A stretch of 16,780 nucleotides of DNA from Paracoccaceae bacterium (GCA_007131465.1 SLQN01000189.1:1-16780); one strand, 5' to 3'; counted from the first letter of the stretch, positions 8,276 to 15,292 are shown. Made by a program: numbers and translations. Notes: a model not told the origin generated them from the letters alone.

Positions 8276-8676
8276 GACACGCGCGCGGAAAACATGCGCT
8301 CTTCGCGCGGCAGAAGAAGGCGCAGGGATTTCAGCGTCTGATAGAATTCTCCCTCGAGGACAGTCTGCGACGCAATGTCCAGCAAGCGGCGACTGTCATG
8401 ATCGGTGAAAACCTGGCTGAGTTGTTCGATGGCGCGCAAGAGGGGCGCGCGGATGTCCTCGGGCTTCGAATCGCCTGCCAGAACCAGTTGCGCAAGATAG
8501 CAGGTGCGCTTGACAGGCGTATTCGCCTGATCGGGATGGATCGCGTCGCGCAGGCGCAGGACATGCGCGTTGGGGGTCTTGATCGACAGGCTGGCGCGCC
8601 GGTCGCCATTCTCGACCACCGCGCCATTCAGCAAGACCCGTTCATGAGGGGCCAGCCGGATCACCAGCCCGGTCAT
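8272..8676 (-). CDS. flbT: Flagellin mRNA regulator FlbT
   Basis: A 134-residue cytoplasmic protein of the FlbT family, an alphaproteobacterial post-transcriptional regulator of flagellin. In Caulobacter FlbT binds the 5' leader of fljK mRNA and promotes its decay when the hook is not finished; in some other species it acts positively. Family features are the beta-rich N-terminus MTGLVIRLAPHERVLLNGAV, the central NTPVKRTCYLAQL (near residues 52-64), and a helical C-terminus. It is joined to flaF upstream and the DUF1217 gene downstream by ATGA overlaps. The nearby flagellin gene has a structured leader (10418-10503), a natural candidate target. Confidence 0.95.
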   Translation of the reverse strand: MTGLVIRLAPHERVLLNGAVVENGDRRASLSIKTPNAHVLRLRDAIHPDQANTPVKRTCYLAQLVLAGDSKPEDIRAPLLRAIEQLSQVFTDHDSRRLLDIASQTVLEGEFYQTLKSLRLLLPREERMFSARVS

Positions 8677-9056
8677 GTGGGATCACCTTTTCCGGGTCCG
8701 GCCAGCCCGCGCAGGATGGCCAGATTGATGTCGATCAGGACCGTAGCATCGGCGCGTCCGGCCAGCACCTCTTCGCTGTGGCGCAGCGTGAATTCGGCCA
8801 GTTGCAGCAACTGGACCCGCAGTGGCGCAGGCAGGGCATTGCCGGGACTGGCCAGATCGACCGCCAGCTCGGTCCAGAGCCTGCGGTTTTCGGTCATTGC
8901 CGCGACAAGATTTGCAAAATTGGCAGGCCGCGCATCCGCCGCGCGCCGCAGCCGTGCCGTGATGCGTGAAATAACGTCATATTCAGCCGAGCGGGGATGT
9001 TTCTGCGCGGTGTTGGCCTGACCATAGGCCGCGTGCGCAAGTGCATGGGCATTCAT
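8673..9056 (-). CDS. flaF: Flagellin assembly/regulatory protein FlaF
   Basis: A 127-residue FlaF-family protein, found only with alphaproteobacterial flagella. In Caulobacter FlaF is needed for flagellin synthesis and secretion and works opposite FlbT; in Brucella-type bacteria it also affects flagellin levels. Visible family traits are AHAAYGQ near the N-terminus, the EYDVISRITARLRRA helix and the C-terminal helix with LIDINLAILRGL. There is no good Shine-Dalgarno sequence before the ATG, so translation may be weak compared with flagellin. A strong hairpin (9090-9118) separates it from fliC. Its stop overlaps the flbT start by four bases. Confidence 0.93.
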   Translation of the reverse strand: MNAHALAHAAYGQANTAQKHPRSAEYDVISRITARLRRAADARPANFANLVAAMTENRRLWTELAVDLASPGNALPAPLRVQLLQLAEFTLRHSEEVLAGRADATVLIDINLAILRGLAGPGKGDPT

Positions 9057-9089
9057 GGGGGAACTCTCTGCTCAAGGGGATACGAACCT

Positions 9090-9118
9090 GCATGAGCCCG
9101 GCAGCGCCGGGCTCATGC
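9090..9118 (-). terminator. Perfect 13-bp hairpin between fliC and flaF
   Basis: GCATGAGCCCGGC and GCCGGGCTCATGC form an uninterrupted 13-bp stem with a 3-base loop, starting 9 bases after the flagellin stop codon. On the transcribed strand no T-run follows, so it may act as a partial terminator or as a 3' stabiliser of flagellin mRNA. Either would give far more flagellin than FlaF and FlbT. The structure is seen directly; the function is inferred. Confidence 0.75.
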
Positions 9119-9127
9119 CGCGTGTGC

Positions 9128-10399
9128 TTAGCGGAACAGCGCGAGGATATTCTGCGGCTGCTGGTTCGCGATGGACAGCGACTGGATGGCCAATTGCTGC
9201 TGCACCTGGAGGGCCTGCAGGCGGGCCGAGGTGGCTTCCATGTCGGCATCGACCAGCGCGCCGATCCCCGTGGTCAGCGCGTCCGACAGGTTCTTGACGA
9301 ACTCGCTCTGGGTGTCGATGCGCATTTGGACAGATCCGAAGGCCGCTGCCGAGTTGATCGCTGTCTGAATCAGGCCCTCGATATCGTTCAACGCCTGCTC
9401 GGCGCCTTCCTTGGTGCTGACATCCATCCCGGCCATGGCAAACAGGCCACCAGCCGCGCGGTTCTCGTCACTGGTCACGGTGTCAATCGCAACCGCGACT
9501 GTCTGACCAGCGGCAAGACCAGTACGCTCGGCCACCAGCTGACCACTGGCGTTGACGCTCAGTTCCAGATCATAGGCGTCGTTTTCCGCGGCCCAGGCAT
9601 TGAAGGCATCGACCAGCCCTTGCGCGACGTCTGCCGCAGTATCGCCCGCTGCTGCAACATAGGCGATTTCCCCTGCATCTGCCTGCGTACCACCCGCGGT
9701 TTCGGCGGCGCCGCCGGTCAGACCTGCCGAGAAGTTCAGGTTGAGCGAGAAGGCGCGACCGGCTTCGACGCCAGCTATCGTGAATTCCTGCGTCGCATTC
9801 CCCGGGTTATTGTCAAGAGTCTGGGATGCGGCGCCGAGGGCGGCAGCTCCTGCCGCATAACCGGCAGTTGTATCGATCACCGCCGCGTCCTGCGTGAGGT
9901 TCTGCGCGTTCACCGCGATGGTGTTCCCGGTCACCGTCCCATCGGCGGCACGATCAAGGGACGACAGCACTTCCACCGGATCGGTGTTAGAGCCATTGAC
10001 CAGATTCAGTCCGTTGAACTGCGCCGCACTGACAACAGCACCGATCTGCTGACGCAGCGCATCGACATCGTTCTGGATCTTGGCGCGATCGACATTGTCT
10101 TCCTGTGCGGCCACGATCTGGCCCTGCATCTGGGTCAGAAGATCAGTGACGGTTTCCGCCGCATTCCGCGCCACTCCGACCGAGGACCGGCCCAGAGCAA
10201 GGCTGTCGGCAATGCTCTTGAAGCCCTGAACATCGGCTTCCATCGTCTTGGAGACGGCCCAGACCGCCGCATTGTCGCGGGCGTTGGATATGGATTTGCC
10301 GGTCGAGATTTCGTTCTGGGTGGTGGCCATGCTGGAGTTGATGGAGCGCATGGTTTGCAGTGCGACCATCGCGCCGTTATTTGTCAGGATGCTTGACAT
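9128..10399 (-). CDS. fliC: Flagellin
   Basis: A 423-residue filament subunit, exported by the flagellar type III system and polymerised outside the cell. The N-terminal D0/D1 part (about residues 1-135) has MSSILTNNGAMVALQTMRSI, the GKSISNARDNAA segment and the coiled helix with SVGVARNAAETVTDLLTQMQ. The C-terminal part (about 325-423) ends QSLSIANQQPQNILALFR, typical of alphaproteobacterial flagellins. The middle (about 140-320) is the variable surface region, rich in Ala, Gly and Thr. GAAAGG (complement of 10407-10412) lies seven bases before the ATG. The gene stands alone between a 218-base leader/promoter region and a strong downstream hairpin. Confidence 0.97.
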   Translation of the reverse strand: MSSILTNNGAMVALQTMRSINSSMATTQNEISTGKSISNARDNAAVWAVSKTMEADVQGFKSIADSLALGRSSVGVARNAAETVTDLLTQMQGQIVAAQEDNVDRAKIQNDVDALRQQIGAVVSAAQFNGLNLVNGSNTDPVEVLSSLDRAADGTVTGNTIAVNAQNLTQDAAVIDTTAGYAAGAAALGAASQTLDNNPGNATQEFTIAGVEAGRAFSLNLNFSAGLTGGAAETAGGTQADAGEIAYVAAAGDTAADVAQGLVDAFNAWAAENDAYDLELSVNASGQLVAERTGLAAGQTVAVAIDTVTSDENRAAGGLFAMAGMDVSTKEGAEQALNDIEGLIQTAINSAAAFGSVQMRIDTQSEFVKNLSDALTTGIGALVDADMEATSARLQALQVQQQLAIQSLSIANQQPQNILALFR

Positions 10400-10417
10400 G
10401 ATCTAGCCTTTCAGTTC

Positions 10418-10503
10418 GTGCATTTTGCACTGGTCAGGAATGACACCCCGCAGGGTGTGGATGACCGCTTTCTGCGAAACGCAGCGCTTGGCAAGGCAAG
10501 CGC
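10418..10503 (-). promoter_or_regulatory. Flagellin mRNA leader with four consecutive hairpins
   Basis: Between the fliC start and 10503 there are four perfect stem-loops: 10418-10422/10426-10430 (5 bp, 3-base loop), 10443-10448/10453-10458 (6 bp, 4-base loop), 10472-10476/10480-10484 (5 bp, 3-base loop) and 10484-10490/10497-10503 (7 bp, 6-base loop). The last two share base 10484, so they compete at one position. The nearest begins 19 bases before the ATG and next to the ribosome binding site. This is a good candidate for the target of FlbT; the transcript start is not known. Confidence 0.55.
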
Positions 10504-10603
10504 GGGCAGCTTTCTGGCTGTTGAAGTGAGTGTCGCGCTTAGTGCTTTCGGAAGTCTGAAGATCGGCGCGGTTTGTGCCTGTTCGGGTCCGGAATTTTGC
10601 AAG

Positions 10604-10611
10604 ATGGTTAA
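10604..10611 (-). promoter_or_regulatory. CtrA-like half-site upstream of fliC
   Basis: On the - strand this reads TTAACCAT, the half-site motif associated with the response regulator CtrA in Caulobacter. It lies 205 bases before the flagellin start and just downstream of the flgN stop. CtrA controls flagellar genes in Rhodobacteraceae, so the position makes sense, but an 8-base match can occur by chance. A clear -35/-10 or sigma-28 pair was not found. Confidence 0.35.
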
Positions 10612-10617
10612 TCCCGG

Positions 10618-10953
10618 TCACGCCTTGTGCTGCAAGCCCGGCCGCGTGTTGCGCAACGCCCGGCTTGCGCCATCGCGGGCATAGACTGTCATGGTCTGCA
10701 CCGGGCGCTCGCCCGACAGCACCAGACGCGCCGCGTCCAGACCCGCTTGCGCGGCTTTCAGCAGGGCCGCGTTCTGCGTCAGGGCATCGCGGAGGACGCG
10801 CATGTGGTCATCACCCGGACCTGCGTCCGCCAGCGCGGCGCACAGATGTTCCTTGCGGTCCGCAAGCGCGGCAAGCCTGTCAAGTTCCCCGGCAAGAAGC
10901 GCATCCCGTTCCTCCTCCAGAAGCGCGCGCAGGGCTTCGGGACCTGTGTTCAT
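10618..10953 (-). CDS. flgN: FlgN-like flagellar export chaperone
   Basis: A 111-residue, mostly helical protein with a heptad-like N-terminal helix (ALRALLEEERDALLAGELDR, about residues 7-26) and a second long helix with LLKAAQAGLDAARLVL. Size, composition and position fit FlgN, the cytoplasmic chaperone of the hook-filament junction proteins FlgK and FlgL. The family is weakly conserved, so the call leans on the first helix and on context. The start overlaps the stop of the FlgJ-like gene as ATGA (10950-10953), so the two are probably coupled. Its stop lies 219 bases before flagellin, leaving room for a separate fliC promoter. Confidence 0.75.
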   Translation of the reverse strand: MNTGPEALRALLEEERDALLAGELDRLAALADRKEHLCAALADAGPGDDHMRVLRDALTQNAALLKAAQAGLDAARLVLSGERPVQTMTVYARDGASRALRNTRPGLQHKA

Positions 10954-11258
10954 GGTGTCTGATCCTCTGTGCTGTCCTGCGCGAGCAGCCCGCGCAGGAC
11001 GATTTCCGCCAGCCCGATCCCGCCGGATGCCGCGATCCGCGCGGCCTGCGCGTCCAGCAGGAAGGACGCGAACTGATCTTCCCCGACCCCGCCACCAAAT
11101 TCAGCGCGTGCCTGCCCTGCACCGGCGGCGCGCAGCAAGTCTGCCAGCACGGCAGCTTCAAACTCCTGCGCCGTCTTTCGCATCGCTTCGGCGGTGTCGG
11201 CAGCACGCCCTGCGGGCCTGTCCCGATGGTCAGGCAATGTCGCGATAGAAATCTCCAT
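10950..11258 (-). CDS. flgJ: Short FlgJ-like rod-binding protein (CheL type)
   Basis: A 102-residue protein carrying only the rod-binding domain: TAQEFEAAVLADLLRAAG (about 29-46), a glycine-rich loop, and DQFASFLLDAQAARIAASGGIGLAE (spanning about 61-85). It corresponds to the N-terminal half of FlgJ; the muramidase half present in enterobacterial FlgJ is absent, as is usual in alphaproteobacteria, where a similar short protein is called CheL. It is expected to help assemble the periplasmic rod. The start at 11258 is chosen because AAAGGA (complement of 11265-11270) stands six bases before it; the frame is open to 11324. It is divergent from fliK. Confidence 0.82.
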   Translation of the reverse strand: MEISIATLPDHRDRPAGRAADTAEAMRKTAQEFEAAVLADLLRAAGAGQARAEFGGGVGEDQFASFLLDAQAARIAASGGIGLAEIVLRGLLAQDSTEDQTP

Positions 11259-11304
11259 TCTGCGTCCTTTACAGCCCTGGGTTTTGGCCACAATGCCAGC
11301 GGAC

Positions 11305-11320
11305 GGTAAAGATTCGGTAA
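11305..11320. promoter_or_regulatory. Tandem GGTAA repeat in the flgJ/fliK divergent region
   Basis: GGTAA occurs at 11305-11309 and again at 11316-11320, 11 bases apart, about one helical turn. On the - strand this is TTAC-N7-TTAC, similar in layout to the CtrA site TTAA-N7-TTAA but differing at the fourth base of each half. It lies in the 115 bases between the flgJ and fliK starts, so a shared regulator for both directions is possible. Weak evidence. Confidence 0.3.
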
Positions 11321-11373
11321 GCATTGCGTGTCATAACCGGGTCTGGAAATGCCAGGATCGGAACAACGCCACG

Positions 11374-13539
11374 ATGATCATCAGCCCTCTTGAAATACTG
11401 AAACCCAGCGAAAAAGGAACCGCGCACGCTGTCGTGCCGCGACCTTCGCACATGTTGTTTCACGCTGTTGTGCTGGCCGACAGGGGCGTTCTGGCAGCGG
11501 GCATTGCGGAAGGGGTGACACATACACCGCCTGTGCAGGGCATCGAGGCCGACACCGCGCAAGGTGCTGCTCCGGTCGCACCGGACGCGGAGGACGCAGG
11601 CGATACAGCGACCCGCGCGCGGCAATCGCGGACCGCTGCGCCTGAAGGGCCGGGCGTGGAAGGGTCTGGCCCATTGCAGCGCGCTGATCCGGAGGTGCCA
11701 GACCCGGAGCCTGCGCTCGGCACAACGGTCCGCGCGCGACCATCAGGGCCAGTCAGTCCGGAAGGCAGTGTCCGGGAAGACGCATTGCCCGCGCCCCATG
11801 ATGCCTTTGATGTGCACGCGTATGGGAGGACGCCTGAACCGCAGATTTCCGGCGATGGGGCAGGGCTTTTGGCACGGGGGCGGGAAGCAAGGTCCGAATA
11901 TCCAATCATGATGCGATTTCAGATCCGAACCTCGGGTCAGGGCCCGGGACCAGCGCAGGATGCCTTGGTGGCACCGCTTCGGGATGCTGTGCCGACCGCG
12001 CGGCCAGCGTGGCCCCTGATGCCCGGAACGGAAATCCGGGCGCAGGCAGGTCCGGTTGCAAATCCCGAATTCCCGGCGGCTGACAGTGTCGTGGTGAGTG
12101 ATGTGGAAACTGCGGCGCGCCCCGATACAGATGCAGCCCTGCGTGACGCGGCCATCGGGCGCCCGATCAGGGCCGCGCGCGACGCAACGGGATCCACCGA
12201 AAGCCGCCGGATCATGCCAGAACAGGCAATCGCGCGCCGCGTCCCAGACCGTCCGCATGATGCCCTGACACTGCGCGCACCCGGCACTGGGCAAGCTCGC
12301 GGGGCGCAGACGCGCGGGGCGATGGAAGCGCTGTTGATGGCCCGCGCGGCAGAACCGGGACTGACTGATGCGACGACACCCCTGACGGCACGCCACCCGA
12401 CATCGGAGCCTCCTGCAGCGGCGGACCCGGTCGCAGCGACGCGGGACGGGCCGGGTCTGGCGGACATGCGGAGGGCCGAAACCGGGATGTTGCGCGCCCC
12501 GGCGGCGCCCTTGCCCCTGATCGGGGAGGCTGACGCGCGGATTTATGCGGTGCCGTCTGTGGCTCTGCCATCCGCCGCGTCGCGGGCTATACAGGGAAAA
12601 GCCATGGCTGATGCCCTGCCGGGGCCATATGGGGATGCCGGGTTACAGGGTGCCCGTACGGTGTCTGGCCCAGCGACCGACACGGTGACTGGTATGGTGA
12701 TGGCTGCTGGCCTCGCGACGCGCAGGGCGATTTCGCCAGACCAGACTGGCGCATCCGGCGTCGCTGTCCTGCGCGACACTCTGGCTCCGGGCCTCTCAGC
12801 GCCTGAGACAGTCGAAACCGCAATTATCCTGCCACAGCGACCCCGTGCCGAATCGGGACAGGCAATCGCGCGCCAGCAAGAACCGCCACCCGGCTCCAGC
12901 CCACCGACTGTGCTGTTGTCGGCCGGGGCGTTCCTATCACCGGGGAATTCGGCAACTGTGACCGTACCGCCTGATCCGCGACTGATCTTGCCCGCACCAG
13001 ACAAGACCGAGATTGTGCATCTCGGCAGACCTGACCGGCCTGATGGCGGGTCCCTGCCTGCTCCCGGCATTGTTCAAACGCTGGCGTCCCAGCCGCAGTC
13101 GCAGTCACAACCCCAGCCGCTGACTGCGGCGCTTGCGGGAGAAAGTGGCGCGCGATCACTGCGGGTTCAGATCCTTGAAGGCGTGCGCAGATCGGGCCAA
13201 TCCGCTTTCGAGATACAGCTCGCCCCGGCCGAACTGGGACGGTTGCGCATCAGCTTGCGACCGGGCGAGAACGGAATGCAACTTTTCTTCACCGCAGATC
13301 GCCTCGAGACGCTGGAGATGATACGCCGCCATGCAGGCGATCTGGAACAGGACCTGCGAGCACTTGGCTATGACGCCCTTGATCTTGGGTTCGCGCAATC
13401 CGATGATCGGCGGTCGGGGGCCGGACAAGCACAGACCGCAGCAGCGGGTGTCGCTTCGGACATGCCCGCCCTCAGCCACGAGATCGCACCACAGGCGCGC
13501 TCCGGTGCTGCAGGCGGCGGCGTCGATATGCGCCTGTGA
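11374..13539 (+). CDS. fliK: Flagellar hook-length control protein FliK
   Basis: About 721 residues. FliK measures hook length and switches the export gate from hook to filament substrates. The C-terminal Flg_hook domain (about residues 596-675) is clear: LRVQILEGVRRSGQSAFEIQ, LAPAELGRLRISLRPGENGM, and RRHAGDLEQDLRALGYD. The long N-terminal part is low complexity, rich in Ala, Pro, Arg, Gly and Thr, as expected for the secreted ruler region, and longer than in many FliK proteins. The start is uncertain: the frame is open from 11194, but that overlaps flgJ on the other strand. ATG 11374 (MIISPLEILKPSEKG) is preferred because it clears flgJ; ATG 11293 and ATG 11452 are alternatives, and none has a strong ribosome binding site. 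flgD follows 131 bases downstream. Confidence 0.88.
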   Translation: MIISPLEILKPSEKGTAHAVVPRPSHMLFHAVVLADRGVLAAGIAEGVTHTPPVQGIEADTAQGAAPVAPDAEDAGDTATRARQSRTAAPEGPGVEGSGPLQRADPEVPDPEPALGTTVRARPSGPVSPEGSVREDALPAPHDAFDVHAYGRTPEPQISGDGAGLLARGREARSEYPIMMRFQIRTSGQGPGPAQDALVAPLRDAVPTARPAWPLMPGTEIRAQAGPVANPEFPAADSVVVSDVETAARPDTDAALRDAAIGRPIRAARDATGSTESRRIMPEQAIARRVPDRPHDALTLRAPGTGQARGAQTRGAMEALLMARAAEPGLTDATTPLTARHPTSEPPAAADPVAATRDGPGLADMRRAETGMLRAPAAPLPLIGEADARIYAVPSVALPSAASRAIQGKAMADALPGPYGDAGLQGARTVSGPATDTVTGMVMAAGLATRRAISPDQTGASGVAVLRDTLAPGLSAPETVETAIILPQRPRAESGQAIARQQEPPPGSSPPTVLLSAGAFLSPGNSATVTVPPDPRLILPAPDKTEIVHLGRPDRPDGGSLPAPGIVQTLASQPQSQSQPQPLTAALAGESGARSLRVQILEGVRRSGQSAFEIQLAPAELGRLRISLRPGENGMQLFFTADRLETLEMIRRHAGDLEQDLRALGYDALDLGFAQSDDRRSGAGQAQTAAAGVASDMPALSHEIAPQARSGAAGGGVDMRL

Positions 13540-13620
13540 TCGCGATTAAACGCCATCTGGTCAAGTCTGGCCGGACCTTTGTCGGCGAAGAATGATTCGA
13601 ACACGCGTTGAATTTCGCGC

Positions 13621-13644
13621 GGCAGGGCGCTCTGGCGTCCTGCC
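13621..13644 (+). promoter_or_regulatory. 10-bp hairpin in the flgD leader
   Basis: GGCAGGGCGC and GCGTCCTGCC pair over ten positions (one G-U) with a TCTG loop. The hairpin ends 13 bases before the flgD ribosome binding site GGGAG (13658-13662). No T-run follows, so it is more likely a leader or processing structure between fliK and flgD than a full terminator. Confidence 0.5.
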
Positions 13645-13670
13645 CCACAGATGATATGGGAGACATTTGA

Positions 13671-14327
13671 ATGGATACGCTACAGTCTGCTGCGCTGACG
13701 GCAGCGCCCAACAGGGCCATCCCGGCGAAGGCGTCGCAAGAAACGACCGGGATTTCCTCCGATTTCGAGACATTTTTGCGGATGCTGACCACGCAGTTGC
13801 AGAACCAGAACCCGCTTGAACCCATCGAGGCGTCGGATTTCGCCGTGCAGCTTGCCACCTTTTCCGGCGTTGAACAGCAGGTGCGCACCAATGAATTGTT
13901 GTCCCGGCTGGCGACCCGCATGGGCCTTGCGGAACTGGGCGCGTGGGTCGGGCGGGACGCGTTGAGCGCGGCCCCGCAGCAGGTGGGGTCCGCGCCCATG
14001 CAACTCATCCTGCCTGCGGTGAACGGTGCAGATCGCGCCGAACTGGTGCTTCGGACGCGCGATGGCGCGGAGGTCGGCCGCTATGGCGTCGATCCTGCTG
14101 CCTCCGAGATTCTCTTCGATCCGCCTCCGGCATCCGAGGGCGGTCCTGTGCCGGGATATTATGAGATCGAGATGGAAAGTTTCCGGGCCGGAACCCTGAT
14201 CAGCGCTGAACCCGTCCTTGGCTATGCGCGGATCATGGAAGCGCGCAAGGAGGGCGATCAGGTGATGCTGGTCCTTGAGGGCGGGCATCCGGTCGAGGCC
14301 GCGCAGGTTTCAGGGCTGCGGGGCTGA
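13671..14327 (+). CDS. flgD: Hook-capping protein FlgD
   Basis: A 218-residue scaffold that caps the growing hook and guides FlgE assembly outside the cell. The conserved N-terminal region is plain: FETFLRMLTTQLQNQNPLEP (about 33-52) followed by FAVQLATFSGVEQQVRTNELL. The C-terminal half resembles the FlgD Tudor-like and Ig-like domains (LGAWVGRDAL; EVGRYGV). The start at 13671 has GGGAG at 13658-13662. Its position after fliK is the common alphaproteobacterial order, and the hook gene flgE is not in this window. Downstream, 187 bases separate it from a gene of unrelated function. Confidence 0.95.
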   Translation: MDTLQSAALTAAPNRAIPAKASQETTGISSDFETFLRMLTTQLQNQNPLEPIEASDFAVQLATFSGVEQQVRTNELLSRLATRMGLAELGAWVGRDALSAAPQQVGSAPMQLILPAVNGADRAELVLRTRDGAEVGRYGVDPAASEILFDPPPASEGGPVPGYYEIEMESFRAGTLISAEPVLGYARIMEARKEGDQVMLVLEGGHPVEAAQVSGLRG

Positions 14328-14388
14328 CGGATGCTGCTTCGCCAGCACGATGCTCTCGGGGCGGCAAGACCGGCATGACGGGGTGAAA

Positions 14389-14402
14389 CAGGTGACTACC
14401 TG
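14389..14402 (+). terminator. Possible weak terminator after flgD
   Basis: CAGGT and ACCTG form a 5-bp stem with a GACT loop, and a T-rich stretch follows about ten bases later (to 14422). The stem is short and the T-run displaced, so termination here would be inefficient at best. It does lie at the boundary between the flagellar block and the regulator gene. Confidence 0.25.
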
Positions 14403-14418
14403 AGAGCTTGGTTCGTTG

Positions 14419-14447
14419 TTTTCATTCTCTGCGCTGCGACCTATCCT
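14419..14447 (+). promoter_or_regulatory. Candidate promoter of the XRE-cupin gene
   Basis: TTTTCA (14419-14424) and TATCCT (14442-14447) are 17 bases apart and each matches the housekeeping consensus at four of six positions. Transcription would start near 14454. An 11-base perfect palindrome, TCCTGTCAGGA (14477-14487), lies just downstream and could be an operator for the regulator itself. Confidence 0.35.
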
Positions 14448-14501
14448 GTGCGCAACACGTCTGCGCGCAACTCGGGTCCTGTCAGGAACTCCGGGTTGCA
14501 G

Positions 14502-14509
14502 GGAAGGAG
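14502..14509 (+). promoter_or_regulatory. Ribosome binding site fixing the XRE-cupin start
   Basis: GGAAGGAG lies five bases before the ATG at 14515. The frame is open to 14416, but only this start has a good site and it gives a normal N-terminus for the family. Confidence 0.75.
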
Positions 14510-14514
14510 CGATC

Positions 14515-15177
14515 ATGTCCGAGCCGGCAGGGCAGCCCCGGGGCCAGGGACGCAGGGTCAGACTGGACCAGGACCCGCACCGAGTGCGCGACGAGCGCGA
14601 GAATGTTCTGGAAGTGGCGATCGGCCGCGAGTTGCGGGCCTTTCGGCGGCAGAAGGGGATCACGGTGGCGGAGTTGGGCGCGCTGACCGGGCTGTCCATC
14701 GGGATGCTGTCGAAAATCGAGAACGGAAATATCTCGCCGTCGCTGACCACCTTGCAGACACTGGCACATGCGCTCAGCGTGCCGCTGACGGCCTTTTTCC
14801 GCCGTTTCGAGGAACATCGCGAGGCGGTGCATACCCCGGCAGGCACAGGGGTCGAGATTGCGCGGGCCGGCACGCGGGCCGGGCATCAGTATAATCTGCT
14901 CGGCCATATCGGCGCCAATGCCAGCGGCGTGATGGTCGAGCCCTATCTGATCACACTCAGCACCGAATCGGATATTTTTCCCACATTCCAGCATGGCGGG
15001 ATCGAGACGATCTACATGCTGGAGGGGGAGCTTCTGTATCGCCACAGTGACCGGCTTTATCATCTGCGCCCCGGCGACACGCTGTTTTTCGACGCGGATG
15101 CGCCGCATGGTCCCGAAGGGCTGGAACGCCTGCCTGCGCGCTATCTGTCGATCATTGCGTACCCGCAGTCTGGCTGA
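14515..15177 (+). CDS. XRE-family transcriptional regulator with C-terminal cupin domain
   Basis: A 220-residue DNA-binding regulator. The helix-turn-helix spans about residues 36-95, with RAFRRQKGITVAELGALTGL followed by SIGMLSKIENGNISPSLTTL, the classic XRE pattern. The cupin domain spans about 140-216 with His160, Glu164 and Gly171 in the first motif and RPGDTLFFDADAPHG (His198) in the second, likely a small-molecule sensor. An Arg-rich tail precedes the HTH. It lies 115 bases before a GlxB/GlxC-type operon on the same strand, and regulators of this type are often found there, so local control of that operon is likely. The ligand is unknown; an amine or amino acid linked to the pathway is a guess. 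Confidence 0.92.
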   Translation: MSEPAGQPRGQGRRVRLDQDPHRVRDERENVLEVAIGRELRAFRRQKGITVAELGALTGLSIGMLSKIENGNISPSLTTLQTLAHALSVPLTAFFRRFEEHREAVHTPAGTGVEIARAGTRAGHQYNLLGHIGANASGVMVEPYLITLSTESDIFPTFQHGGIETIYMLEGELLYRHSDRLYHLRPGDTLFFDADAPHGPEGLERLPARYLSIIAYPQSG

Positions 15178-15192
15178 GGGTGCACAATAATT

Positions 15193-15209
15193 CATCGCAA
15201 CATGCGATG
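15193..15209. promoter_or_regulatory. Inverted repeat, candidate operator before the amidotransferase operon
   Basis: CATCGCA-ACA-TGCGATG is a perfect 7-bp inverted repeat in the AT-rich gap between the XRE-cupin gene and the amidotransferase. TTGAAA at 15235-15240 is a fair -35 downstream of it, but its partner (TAGCGA, 15258-15263) is weak; AATAAT at 15186-15191 is a possible -10 that would put the repeat over the start site. XRE-type dimers bind such symmetric sites. Confidence 0.45.
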
Positions 15210-15277
15210 GAGGGGAAAATAAGTTTCTTCTGGATTGAAAAAATGGCATCCGACTGTTAGCGAATGTGACGTTACGC

Positions 15278-15284
15278 AAAGGAG
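15278..15284 (+). promoter_or_regulatory. Ribosome binding site fixing the amidotransferase start
   Basis: AAAGGAG lies eight bases before the ATG at 15293. Starting there puts the catalytic cysteine at position 2, where it must be after removal of the initiator methionine; an upstream in-frame ATG at 15266 would bury it. Confidence 0.8.
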
Positions 15285-15292
15285 TGTGCCGC

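Noticed and set aside
9041..10396. Long + strand open frame (451 codons) opposite flagellin
   Set aside because: It is antisense to a clear flagellin gene, shows no recognisable domain, and GC-rich genes commonly leave such frames open on the other strand.
15244..15262. Sigma-54 promoter before the amidotransferase operon
   Set aside because: TGGCAT is present but the required GC of the -12 element is missing at the right spacing.
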